NCBI GenBank assembly: GCA_964547585.1
Contig: CAZJOI010000008.1
Coordinates: 1-40,449 of the forward strand
DNA length: 40,449 nt
Reading direction: 5' to 3'
From: CAZSCF01 sp964547585
GTDB taxonomy: Bacteria; Patescibacteriota; Minisyncoccia; Moranbacterales; UBA2206
Below are positions 5,342-11,274 of the stretch, one piece after another. The notes beneath the pieces are model-generated. The model did no database searches. It was not told the DNA's origin and was given only the letters and a program-made list of their open reading frames with translations. Position numbers and translations under genes: made by a program. Every line of letters starts with the position of its first letter. Position 1 is the stretch's first letter.

Positions 5342-7576
5342 ATGGATAAAAATGAAGTCAAAAACAGAATAGAGAAGCTTTCGGCGGAAATAAATAATTT
5401 GCGCTATGAATATCATGTTTTGGATAAGCCGGATGTGACGGACGAAATTTATGATTCTTTGATGAGTGAATTACGCAAACTGGAAGAGGAGCATCCTGAA
5501 TTCAAGACTGCCGATTCGCCAACCCAAAGAATTGGTGGAAAACCGCTTCCCAAATTTCAAAAAGTGAGACACAAAATCAGACAATGGTCCTTTGATGACA
5601 TTTTTGATTTTGACGGACTGAGTAAATGGGAAGAGAAGACGCTTCGCTTAATTTCTAAATCCAAATTTCTAATTTCTAATCAAATCCCAAATTCAAATAA
5701 TAAAAAATTAACTACAAATTACAAACCAGACTTTTGTTGCGAAGTGAAGATTGATGGGCTGAAGGTTATTTTGACCTATCGAAATGGAATTTTTGTGAGC
5801 GGGGCAACTCGTGGTGATGGCGTGATTGGAGAAGATGTAACGGAAAATTTAAAAACAATTCAAAGCATTCCTCTGAAATTGAATGCGCCAATAGATTTGA
5901 TCGTGGTTGGAGAATGCTGGCTGGGTAAAAAAGAATTGAAAAGAATAAACAAGGAACGTCAGAAAAAAGGCGAAGCACTTTTTGCCAATTCTCGTAATGC
6001 GGCGGCCGGATCAATCAGGCAATTGGATCCCAAAATTGCGGCAGCGAGAAAGCTGAGCTCGTTTATATATGATATTGATTATATAAACTTCCCGAAGGTT
6101 GAGCCTTCGGGAACCGAAGGCTCAACCTTCGGGAAATTTCCAAAAACTCAGGTTGAGGAATTACAGCTACTTGAGAGGTTAGGTTTTAAAGTAAATAGGG
6201 AATATCGACTGTGTAAAAATATTCAGGAAATTCAGGAGTTTTATGAAGAATGGGCCCAAAAAAAAGACAAACAAGACTACGGAATTGATGGGGTGGTAAT
6301 TAAATCCAACTCAATAAATATTCAAAAAGCGTTGGGCTACACCGGAAAATCTCCGCGTTGGGGCATTGCTTACAAATTTCCAGCCGAAAAAACCACAACG
6401 ATTGTAGAAGACATTAAAGTACAAGTTGGGCGCACGGGGGCACTGACTCCCGTAGCGCATCTGCGTCCGGTAAAAGTAGCCGGATCAACAGTGAGCCGTG
6501 CAACCTTACACAATGAAGATGAAATAAAAAGACTGGACATTAGAATTGGCGATACGGTGGTAATTCAAAAAGCCGGAGATGTTATTCCGGAAGTAGTGAA
6601 AGTTATTCAGAATCTCAGAATTGGCAAAGAAAAAAAATTCAGAATGCCGACAGTTTGCCCGATGTGTGGAGGGAAAGTTTATCGTAAGCTTGGGGAGGCG
6701 GCAACTTATTGTGCCAATTTGAAATGCTTCGCAGTGGAAAAAGAAAGACTAATTCATTTTGTCAGCAAAAAAGGATTTAATATTGATGGATTTGGAGAAA
6801 AAATTGTTGAAAGATTTTTGGAGGAAGGCTTGATTTCCAACGCGGCGGATATTTTTGAACTTGAAAAAGGCGACTTGGAGCCATTGGAAAGATTTGCGGA
6901 AAAATCAGCTGATAATCTGATAAAATCCATAGAGGAAAGTAAAAAAATAAGTTTGGAAAAATTTTTATTTGCTTTGGGCATTCGATATGTTGGAGAAGAA
7001 ACAACCATATTAATCGCCAAAAATATTAGTTTACTTGTTTGTCATTCCCGACCTGATCGGGAAGCTAGTCAAAAAATTAAAATTACCACACTGGATTCCC
7101 GCCTTCGCGGGAATGACAATAAGGTGTGGATTTCAAGTCCTAAAATTTTAGCGAATGTATTTTCCAAAATATCTGTTGAAAATTGGCGGAGCATCAAAGG
7201 CATTGGAGAAAAATCAGCAGAAAGTTTGGCGGCTTGGTTTAGTGATGCGGAAAATATAAGCTTATTGGAAAGAATGAGCAAATTGGGAATAATATTAGAA
7301 ACAAACGGCAAGCAACAAGAGACAAGAGGAACAGGAAAGTTAATAAATAAAATATTTGTTTTAACGGGAGAGCTTCAAGGCTTTACAAGAGACGAGGCAA
7401 AAGATATTATTAGGAGAGAGGGCGGAAATGTTTCGTCTTCTGTGAGTCGCAAAACAGACTATGTTTTGGTTGGAGAAAATCCCGGATCAAAATATGATAA
7501 AGCTGTCCAGCTTGAAGTTAAGATAATGAATGAAAAAGAGTTCAAGAAAATAGTAGGGAAAAATAAATTGACCTAA
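5342..7576 (+). CDS. ligA: NAD-dependent DNA ligase with in-frame repeat insertions
   Basis: 744 residues from ATG 5342; an alternative TTG at 5321 lies in a REP and is rejected. It seals nicks in replication and repair using NAD+. The N-terminal helical domain is followed by the adenylation domain with the nucleophile K136 in the KIDG motif. Next come the OB fold, a C4 zinc finger (C439, C442, C457, C462), HhH repeats, and a C-terminal BRCT domain (about 670-740). The family is usually near 670 residues. The excess is explained by three in-frame insertions: about 105-129 (AT-rich repeat at 5669-5690), about 251-266 (two REPs at 6090-6136) and about 566-597 (two ATTCCC-type palindromes at 7044-7114). 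The last codons and stop lie within a 132-bp intergenic repeat. No Shine-Dalgarno sequence. Confidence 0.95.
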   Translation: MDKNEVKNRIEKLSAEINNLRYEYHVLDKPDVTDEIYDSLMSELRKLEEEHPEFKTADSPTQRIGGKPLPKFQKVRHKIRQWSFDDIFDFDGLSKWEEKTLRLISKSKFLISNQIPNSNNKKLTTNYKPDFCCEVKIDGLKVILTYRNGIFVSGATRGDGVIGEDVTENLKTIQSIPLKLNAPIDLIVVGECWLGKKELKRINKERQKKGEALFANSRNAAAGSIRQLDPKIAAARKLSSFIYDIDYINFPKVEPSGTEGSTFGKFPKTQVEELQLLERLGFKVNREYRLCKNIQEIQEFYEEWAQKKDKQDYGIDGVVIKSNSINIQKALGYTGKSPRWGIAYKFPAEKTTTIVEDIKVQVGRTGALTPVAHLRPVKVAGSTVSRATLHNEDEIKRLDIRIGDTVVIQKAGDVIPEVVKVIQNLRIGKEKKFRMPTVCPMCGGKVYRKLGEAATYCANLKCFAVEKERLIHFVSKKGFNIDGFGEKIVERFLEEGLISNAADIFELEKGDLEPLERFAEKSADNLIKSIEESKKISLEKFLFALGIRYVGEETTILIAKNISLLVCHSRPDREASQKIKITTLDSRLRGNDNKVWISSPKILANVFSKISVENWRSIKGIGEKSAESLAAWFSDAENISLLERMSKLGIILETNGKQQETRGTGKLINKIFVLTGELQGFTRDEAKDIIRREGGNVSSSVSRKTDYVLVGENPGSKYDKAVQLEVKIMNEKEFKKIVGKNKLT
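5669..5690. repeat. AT-rich repeat fragment inside ligA
   Basis: These 22 nt are the exact reverse complement of 7644-7665 and 11220-11241 in the 132-bp repeats. They encode part of the extra segment SKFLISNQIPNSNNKKLTTN between the N-terminal domain and the KIDG motif. Confidence 0.75.
6090..6136. repeat. tandem REP palindromes inside ligA
   Basis: CCCGAAGGTTGAGCCTTCGG followed directly by CCGAAGGCTCAACCTTCGGG, two inverted units of the RAYT REP family. They encode PKVEPSGTEGSTFGKFP, which interrupts the adenylation domain in frame. A further unit is at 36299-36322. Confidence 0.85.
7044..7114. repeat. inverted pair of ATTCCC...GGGAAT palindromes inside ligA
   Basis: The left unit at 7044-7063 is a diverged ATTCCC-N9-GGGAA. 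The right unit at 7095-7114 is ATTCCCGCCTTCGCGGGAAT, matching the ATTCCC-N8-GGGAAT pattern known from Neisseria dRS3 repeats. Together they encode CHSRPDREAS and LDSRLRGNDN, in frame in the HhH region of LigA. Confidence 0.85.
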
Positions 7577-7693
7577 TTAACCTAATTTCTAATTGGTCTA
7601 AAAAAATCCAAATATCCAATGACCAAATTTTTGGCATTTGAACTTGGGATTTGATTAGAAATTAGAGCAATTAGAATAATTAGAAATTTTCAA
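7562..7693. repeat. 132-bp AT-rich palindromic repeat, copy 1 (ligA stop to gatC start)
   Basis: It matches 11138-11269 over 132 bp with one mismatch that I can see and no gaps. The ends are inverted (CTAATTTCTAATT near the left, GATTAGAAATTAG near the right) and the centre has CCAAATTTTTGG. The ligA stop codon is inside the repeat and gatC starts 4 nt after its end, so it fills the whole intergenic space. Confidence 0.9.
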
Positions 7694-7696
7694 GAT

Positions 7697-7978
7697 ATGA
7701 TTTCAATCGAGCAGACAAAACATATTGCAGGACTTTCCAGAATTGGTGCAACGGAAAAAGACATTGATAAATTTTCACACGATTTATCGGTCATTTTGGA
7801 TTGGATGAAGCAGTTGGAGGAAGTAAACCTGAAAGGCGTGGAACCAACGGCGCATATTTCTGGCGTGAAAAATGTTTTGCGCGAAGACAAGGTTAAGGAA
7901 TTTTTAAATGAAAAAGAAATTATTAAGTTATTCCCAGAAGAAAAAGATGGATATGATAAGGTAAAAAGCATTTTATGA
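7697..7978 (+). CDS. gatC: Asp/Glu-tRNA amidotransferase subunit C
   Basis: 93 residues, the usual length of GatC, the small subunit that wraps around GatA and GatB in the enzyme that converts Glu-tRNA(Gln) and Asp-tRNA(Asn) to their amides. It has the N-terminal helix IEQTKHIAGLSRIGATEKDI and the conserved VEPTAH segment. The ATG of gatA overlaps its TGA by 4 nt (ATGA), indicating coupled translation. The start follows a 132-bp repeat and lacks a Shine-Dalgarno sequence. gatB is not in this window. Confidence 0.92.
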   Translation: MISIEQTKHIAGLSRIGATEKDIDKFSHDLSVILDWMKQLEEVNLKGVEPTAHISGVKNVLREDKVKEFLNEKEIIKLFPEEKDGYDKVKSIL

Positions 7979-9420
7979 TCAGGGATTTACACAATAAGTT
8001 AATAAACAAAGAAATTACGGCGGTGCAACTGGCTCGGCAGTATTTTGATAATATCGAAAAGAAGGATAAAGATATTTTTGCCTACTTGACCCTGACGAAG
8101 GAGATGGCTTTGCAACAAGCAAAAAATGTTGATGAAAAAATTGATAAAGGTGAGGAAATCGGAATGCTGGCCGGAATTCCCGGAGCCATTAAAGATAATA
8201 TTTGCATAAGAGGAACAAGAACTACAGCGGCTTCAAAAATTTTAGACAATTACATTGCACCCTATGACGCATCGGTCATTAAAAAATTAAAAGAAAGTAA
8301 TGCGGTTTTTTTAGGAAAGACCAATATGGACGAGTTTGCTATGGGATCTTCAACTGAAAAAAGTGCCTATGGGGCAACAAAGAATCCATCCGATCTAGAA
8401 AGAGTTCCTGGAGGCTCTTCTGGCGGCTCAGCCGCGGCTGTAGCGGCTGATGAAGCGGTTTGGGCACTTGGTTCAGATACCGGAGGATCAATTAGACAGC
8501 CGGCTTCTTTTTGCGGAGTGGTCGGTCTTAAACCGACCTATGGCAGGGTTTCACGCTATGGTCTTTTGGCGATGGCTTCAAGTTTGGATCAGATCGGTCC
8601 GATTACTAGGACAGTGGAAGATGCGGCTATTATTCTCAGCGAAATATCCGGAGAGGATATTCAAAATGATGCCACTTCTGCCAAAAGCAGTGGCAAGAGG
8701 TACGAAAAATTTTTAACAGGCGACATACGAAACGTGAAAATTGGATTGGTCAGGGAATATATGGAGAGTCTGGAAGAAGAAGTCAAAAAAAACATGGAAA
8801 CGGCAATTTCCAAATTCAAAAAATTGGGAGCAGAAATAAAAGAGATCGATTTGCCTTATGCCAGATATGCCTTACCAGTTTACTATATTATTATGCCAGC
8901 CGAAGTAAGTTCTAATCTGGCCAGATTCGATGGCATAAAATATGGCATGAGAGTATTCGACTTTAAAGATTCGAACATTGATTTTATTCCTGAAGATAAA
9001 AATCTCTTGGAAATATATTTGGATTCCAGGTGTTATGGATTGGGAGAAGAAGTTAAAAAAAGAATAATGCTAGGAACATATACGCTTTCTTCCGGGTATT
9101 ATGATGCTTATTATCTCAGAGCGCAAAAAGTCAGAACGCTAATCAGGCAGGATTTTGAAAAAGCCTTTAGCGAAGTTGATTTTATTTTGACTCCCACGAC
9201 TCCATCTCCGGCTTTCAAATTTGGAGAAAAAACAGAAGATCCTTTGCAAATGTATTTGGAAGATATTTTTACAATTACGGCCAACATTGTCGGAGTTCCA
9301 GCTATCTCCGTTCCTTCCGGAAAAATTGGCTCGTTGCCAATGGGAATTCAACTGATGGGTAAATGGTTTGACGAAGAAGGACTTTTAAATGTAGCCTATG
9401 CTTTTGAGCAAAATAATTAA
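7975..9420 (+). CDS. gatA: Asp/Glu-tRNA amidotransferase subunit A
   Basis: 481 residues of the amidase-signature family, which releases ammonia from glutamine for the transamidation reaction. The catalytic triad is K73 (AIKDNICIRG), cis-Ser S148 in GGSSGGS and nucleophile S172 in GSDTGGSIRQP. Length and motifs are those of a normal GatA. It is translationally coupled to gatC. Presence of the pathway suggests that Gln-tRNA and/or Asn-tRNA are made indirectly. Confidence 0.96.
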   Translation: MIRDLHNKLINKEITAVQLARQYFDNIEKKDKDIFAYLTLTKEMALQQAKNVDEKIDKGEEIGMLAGIPGAIKDNICIRGTRTTAASKILDNYIAPYDASVIKKLKESNAVFLGKTNMDEFAMGSSTEKSAYGATKNPSDLERVPGGSSGGSAAAVAADEAVWALGSDTGGSIRQPASFCGVVGLKPTYGRVSRYGLLAMASSLDQIGPITRTVEDAAIILSEISGEDIQNDATSAKSSGKRYEKFLTGDIRNVKIGLVREYMESLEEEVKKNMETAISKFKKLGAEIKEIDLPYARYALPVYYIIMPAEVSSNLARFDGIKYGMRVFDFKDSNIDFIPEDKNLLEIYLDSRCYGLGEEVKKRIMLGTYTLSSGYYDAYYLRAQKVRTLIRQDFEKAFSEVDFILTPTTPSPAFKFGEKTEDPLQMYLEDIFTITANIVGVPAISVPSGKIGSLPMGIQLMGKWFDEEGLLNVAYAFEQNN

Positions 9421-9431
9421 ATTTAAAATAT

Positions 9432-9977
9432 ATGAACTTCGATTCTTTTGAAATCTTTACAAATATTTTCATTAAAGATTTATTGATTTTTTATAACTCA
9501 TCGTTTTTTTTGATGATTAAGATAATACTAATTATTTACACCATAGTTTTGTTTTTGGATGTTATTCTTCTGATTATTCAGAGAAATGCTGTGGCGAATA
9601 TTCGAGAAGGATTTTCAATTGGAATGAATATCCCGCCCGAGCTGACAACCAAAAAGAAAAAATTGAAGAACAAATGGAAAAAGATAAGAGAAAAACTAGC
9701 AAGTCAGAACGAGGCAGACTACAAGCTAGCAATTATTGAAGCAGATGATTTGGTCGGTGATTTAATAGAAAAATTGGGTTTCCAGGGTGATAATCTGGGT
9801 GAGAGATTAGACAATGTTCCAGCTGGACAGCTGGATAATGTTTCCGATTTGCAAATAGCCCATCAAACAAGAAACAGAATAATTCATGAGGAAAATTTGC
9901 AATTTAGCAAGGAAGAAGCCCAGAAAACCCTAGAGTTATATGAAAAGTTTTTGGATTATTTTGAAGTTCTAAATTGA
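9432..9977 (+). CDS. membrane-anchored protein with HEPN-like RX4H motif
   Basis: 181 residues, 11 nt after gatA. Residues about 25-50 form one hydrophobic helix. A basic stretch (TKKKKLKNKWKKIREKL) follows, and then a helical C-terminal domain. Near the end is R147-N-R-I-I-H152, the R-polar-X3-H signature of HEPN domains, between two predicted helices. HEPN folds include RNases and other nucleic-acid-associated modules. Here the domain would face the cytoplasm from the membrane. I do not recognise a named family. The stop codon overlaps the -35 of the tRNA promoter at 9974. Confidence 0.6.
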   Translation: MNFDSFEIFTNIFIKDLLIFYNSSFFLMIKIILIIYTIVLFLDVILLIIQRNAVANIREGFSIGMNIPPELTTKKKKLKNKWKKIREKLASQNEADYKLAIIEADDLVGDLIEKLGFQGDNLGERLDNVPAGQLDNVSDLQIAHQTRNRIIHEENLQFSKEEAQKTLELYEKFLDYFEVLN

Positions 9978-10002
9978 CAATAACGAGTTAATCTAGTAGG
10001 CT
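9974..10002 (+). promoter_or_regulatory. promoter of the tRNA cluster
   Basis: TTGACA (9974-9979), a 17-bp spacer, then TAGGCT (9997-10002), about 18 nt before tRNA-fMet. The -35 overlaps the stop codon of the preceding gene. Confidence 0.65.
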
Positions 10003-10019
10003 ATATTAGCCTTTGTTAT

Positions 10020-10091
10020 AGCGGGATGGAGCAATGGCAGCTCGCGTGGCTCATAACCACGAGGTTGTAGGTTCGAATCCTACTCCCGCAA
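10020..10091 (+). tRNA. initiator tRNA-fMet (CAT)
   Basis: Cloverleaf with acceptor GCGGGA/TCCCGC preceded by an unpaired A1 opposite A72, the missing 1-72 pair that marks bacterial initiator tRNAs. D-arm AGC...GCT; anticodon stem CGTGG/CCACG with loop CTCATAA (CAT); T-arm GTAGG/CCTAC with TTCGAAT. CCA is not encoded (the sequence continues ACACTT). Two of the usual three G-C pairs of the initiator anticodon stem are kept. Confidence 0.9.
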
Positions 10092-10128
10092 CACTTTGAC
10101 TTGCTTTCGCTCACTCAGTGCGAGCACA

Positions 10129-10192
10129 AAAACGTAAAGTAAAAATTGAATATAAGTGACAGATATATTTTGTTTTCACTTTACGTTTTTTT
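10129..10192 (+). terminator. hairpin terminator after tRNA-fMet
   Basis: AAAACGTAAAGT (10129-10140) pairs with ACTTTACGTTTT (10178-10189), followed by more T. The loop is long (37 nt) but partly pairs. Confidence 0.6.
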
Positions 10193-10207
10193 ATAGGACT
10201 CAATTAA

Positions 10208-10395
10208 GGCGGGATAGCTCAGTTGGCTAGAGCACATGGATTCACCCACTCACCAAAATGCCGGGATAGCTCAGTTGGTTAGAGCGCGGGACTCATAAGC
10301 CCGAGGTCGTGAGTTCAACTCTCACTCCCGGTACGGGCATTTTGGTGAAGGGGCGAGTAAGCCTGGGGTCGTGAGTTCGAATCTCACTCCCGCTA
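10208..10395 (+). tRNA. split tRNA-like gene with a complete tRNA inserted in its anticodon arm
   Basis: The 5' half (10208-10234) has acceptor GGCGGGA, T8-A9 and D-arm GCTC...GAGC. The 3' half (about 10361-10393) has GCCTG, variable loop GGGTC, T-arm GTGAG-TTCGAAT-CTCAC and acceptor TCCCGCT. Between them lies a whole second tRNA (10260-10333) on a helix formed by TCACCAAAAT (10250-10259) and its complement (10339-10348). The helix continues outward as CCC/GGG (10245-10247/10351-10353) and four more pairs (10240-10243/10355-10358). The outer anticodon cannot be assigned, and the outer 27-31/39-43 stem is poor. It may be a broken tRNA gene, a natural nested tRNA or an assembly chimera. Confidence 0.6.
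10260..10333 (+). tRNA. tRNA-Met-type (CAT anticodon), elongator Met or Ile2
   Basis: Acceptor GCCGGGA/TCCCGGT (G1-U72 wobble), D-arm GCTC/GAGC with AGTTGGTTA loop, anticodon stem CGGGA/GCCCG (A31-G39 mismatch) with loop CTCATAA, variable AGGTC, T-arm GTGAG/CTCAC with loop TTCAACT. CCA is not encoded. A CAT anticodon in a non-initiator frame can be elongator Met or lysidine-modified Ile2; the sequence alone does not decide. It sits inside another tRNA-like gene. Confidence 0.8.
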
Positions 10396-10411
10396 CAAGT
10401 TTAAAAATATT

Positions 10412-10488
10412 GGGGGCGTAGCTCAGTTGGTTAGAGCGACTGCCTGTCACGCAGTAGGTCACCGGTTCGAGTCCGGCCGTCCCCGCCA
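10412..10488 (+). tRNA. tRNA-Asp (GTC) with encoded CCA
   Basis: Acceptor GGGGGCG/CGTCCCC, D-arm GCTC/GAGC, anticodon stem ACTGC/GCAGT with loop CTGTCAC (GTC), T-arm ACCGG/CCGGC (outer A-C mismatch), discriminator G and an encoded CCA. The last 19 nt (10471-10489) recur at 10639-10657. Confidence 0.93.
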
Positions 10489-10490
10489 AG

Positions 10491-10521
10491 ATTTTAAAAC
10501 ACCCGTTGGGTGTTTTAAAAT
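10491..10521 (+). terminator. terminator after tRNA-Asp
   Basis: A perfect 14-bp stem ATTTTAAAACACCC / GGGTGTTTTAAAAT with a 3-nt loop, then TTT. Confidence 0.8.
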
Positions 10522-10530
10522 TTTAAGTCA

Positions 10531-10657
10531 GGTCGGACGAGAACGGGAAGGGGTAGGGAAACGGAAGTTTCCCGTTTGGGGTGAAGCCGTAGGCGACAAG
10601 AGGGCGGAAGCCCTATTGAAAGCGAAGCGCGTGAGATTGTCCGGCCGTCCCCGCCAA
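10531..10657 (+). ncRNA. candidate structured RNA ending in a copy of the tRNA-Asp 3' end
   Basis: A markedly GC-rich stretch in an AT-rich genome. The ends GGTCGGAC (10531-10538) and GTCCGGCC (10639-10646) form an 8-bp closing stem with one G-U. Inside are hairpins GGGAAAC-GGAA-GTTTCCC, AGGGC-GGAA-GCCCT and GCC-GTA-GGC. The 3' end repeats 19 nt of tRNA-Asp including CCA (10639-10657), exactly 168 bp from the original. A terminator follows at 10661. An open frame across it (10427-10672) is judged spurious. It matches no RNA family I can name; a remnant of an integration at the tRNA is an alternative. Confidence 0.5.
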
Positions 10658-10660
10658 AAG

Positions 10661-10689
10661 AAACAGGTTTAAATTCAAGCCTGTTTTTT
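10661..10689 (+). terminator. terminator after the structured RNA candidate
   Basis: AAACAGG pairs with CCTGTTT across a 12-nt loop, followed by TTTTG. It supports an independent transcript ending here. Confidence 0.65.
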
Positions 10690-10757
10690 GTTTGTTTTGG
10701 GCTTGGCAGGGCACAGAAAAAGGTATATAATTAAAGGAGAAAACAAGGTAAAATTCT

Positions 10758-11129
10758 ATGACACTAAGGACCTATGTTTGGGGGATATTAATAATTACCC
10801 TCTTTTCATTTGTTGCCCTTTTGGGGGTTATAATAAACATTGATCCGGATAAGGCCGGTCTGGCCGGGAAAGCGGTTTTTTTTGCGGTTCTCCTGTTTTT
10901 TTTGAGTGGTTTTTTCAATTTATTTTTGCTCTGGCTCAGGAAAAAAATGCTTGGCAAGGAATCAACGGCAGTTAATATTGGCCTGAGTTTTAGACAGGGA
11001 TTTTTGTTGGCTGTTTTGGCGCTCGGAGTATTGATTCTGCAGGGAATGAGACTGCTGGTATGGTGGGATGGATTATTGCTGGTAGTGGGTATTTTTTTGG
11101 TAGAGTTGTATTTTTTGAGTAAAGAATAA
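10758..11129 (+). CDS. four-helix integral membrane protein, unknown function
   Basis: 123 residues, almost all hydrophobic, with about four membrane segments: 8-28, 38-60, 78-94 and 100-118. A basic loop (WLRKKMLGKES) lies between helices 2 and 3, which suggests that face is cytoplasmic. No catalytic motif. A TATAAT-like -10 (about 10725-10730) and AAGGAG (10734-10739) lie upstream, but the latter is too far from the ATG for a standard Shine-Dalgarno. It is followed by the second copy of the 132-bp repeat and gyrB. Confidence 0.65.
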   Translation: MTLRTYVWGILIITLFSFVALLGVIINIDPDKAGLAGKAVFFAVLLFFLSGFFNLFLLWLRKKMLGKESTAVNIGLSFRQGFLLAVLALGVLILQGMRLLVWWDGLLLVVGIFLVELYFLSKE

Positions 11130-11137
11130 AAAATTAA

Positions 11138-11269
11138 AATAAATTGACCTAATTAACCTAATTTCTAATTGATCTAAAAAAATCCAAATATCCAATGACC
11201 AAATTTTTGGCATTTGAACTTGGGATTTGATTAGAAATTAGAGCAATTAGAATAATTAGAAATTTTCAA
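11138..11269. repeat. 132-bp AT-rich palindromic repeat, copy 2 (before gyrB)
   Basis: Nearly identical to 7562-7693 (one visible mismatch). It fills the space between the membrane protein and gyrB, ending 5 nt before the gyrB ATG. Confidence 0.9.
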
Positions 11270-11274
11270 AAATT

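Noticed and set aside
7697..7978. Possible recoded UGA (Gly) as in Gracilibacteria/SR1
   Set aside because: gatC and the 23738-25231 gene end at TGA exactly where the family ends, and no in-frame TGA interrupts a conserved gene.
10234..10250. Outer tRNA as a UCA or Glu tRNA, from TTCA in the broken anticodon region
   Set aside because: The flanking bases do not form a 5-bp anticodon stem and T33/A37 do not fit, so no anticodon is assigned.
10471..10657. Integrated phage or plasmid at tRNA-Asp, suggested by the 19-bp direct repeat
   Set aside because: Only 168 bp separate the copies and there is no integrase; an integration scar is kept only as an alternative for the structured RNA.
10427..10672. 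81-codon open frame across tRNA-Asp and the GC-rich segment
   Set aside because: It overlaps a clear tRNA and a terminator, and its composition follows RNA structure rather than codon use.
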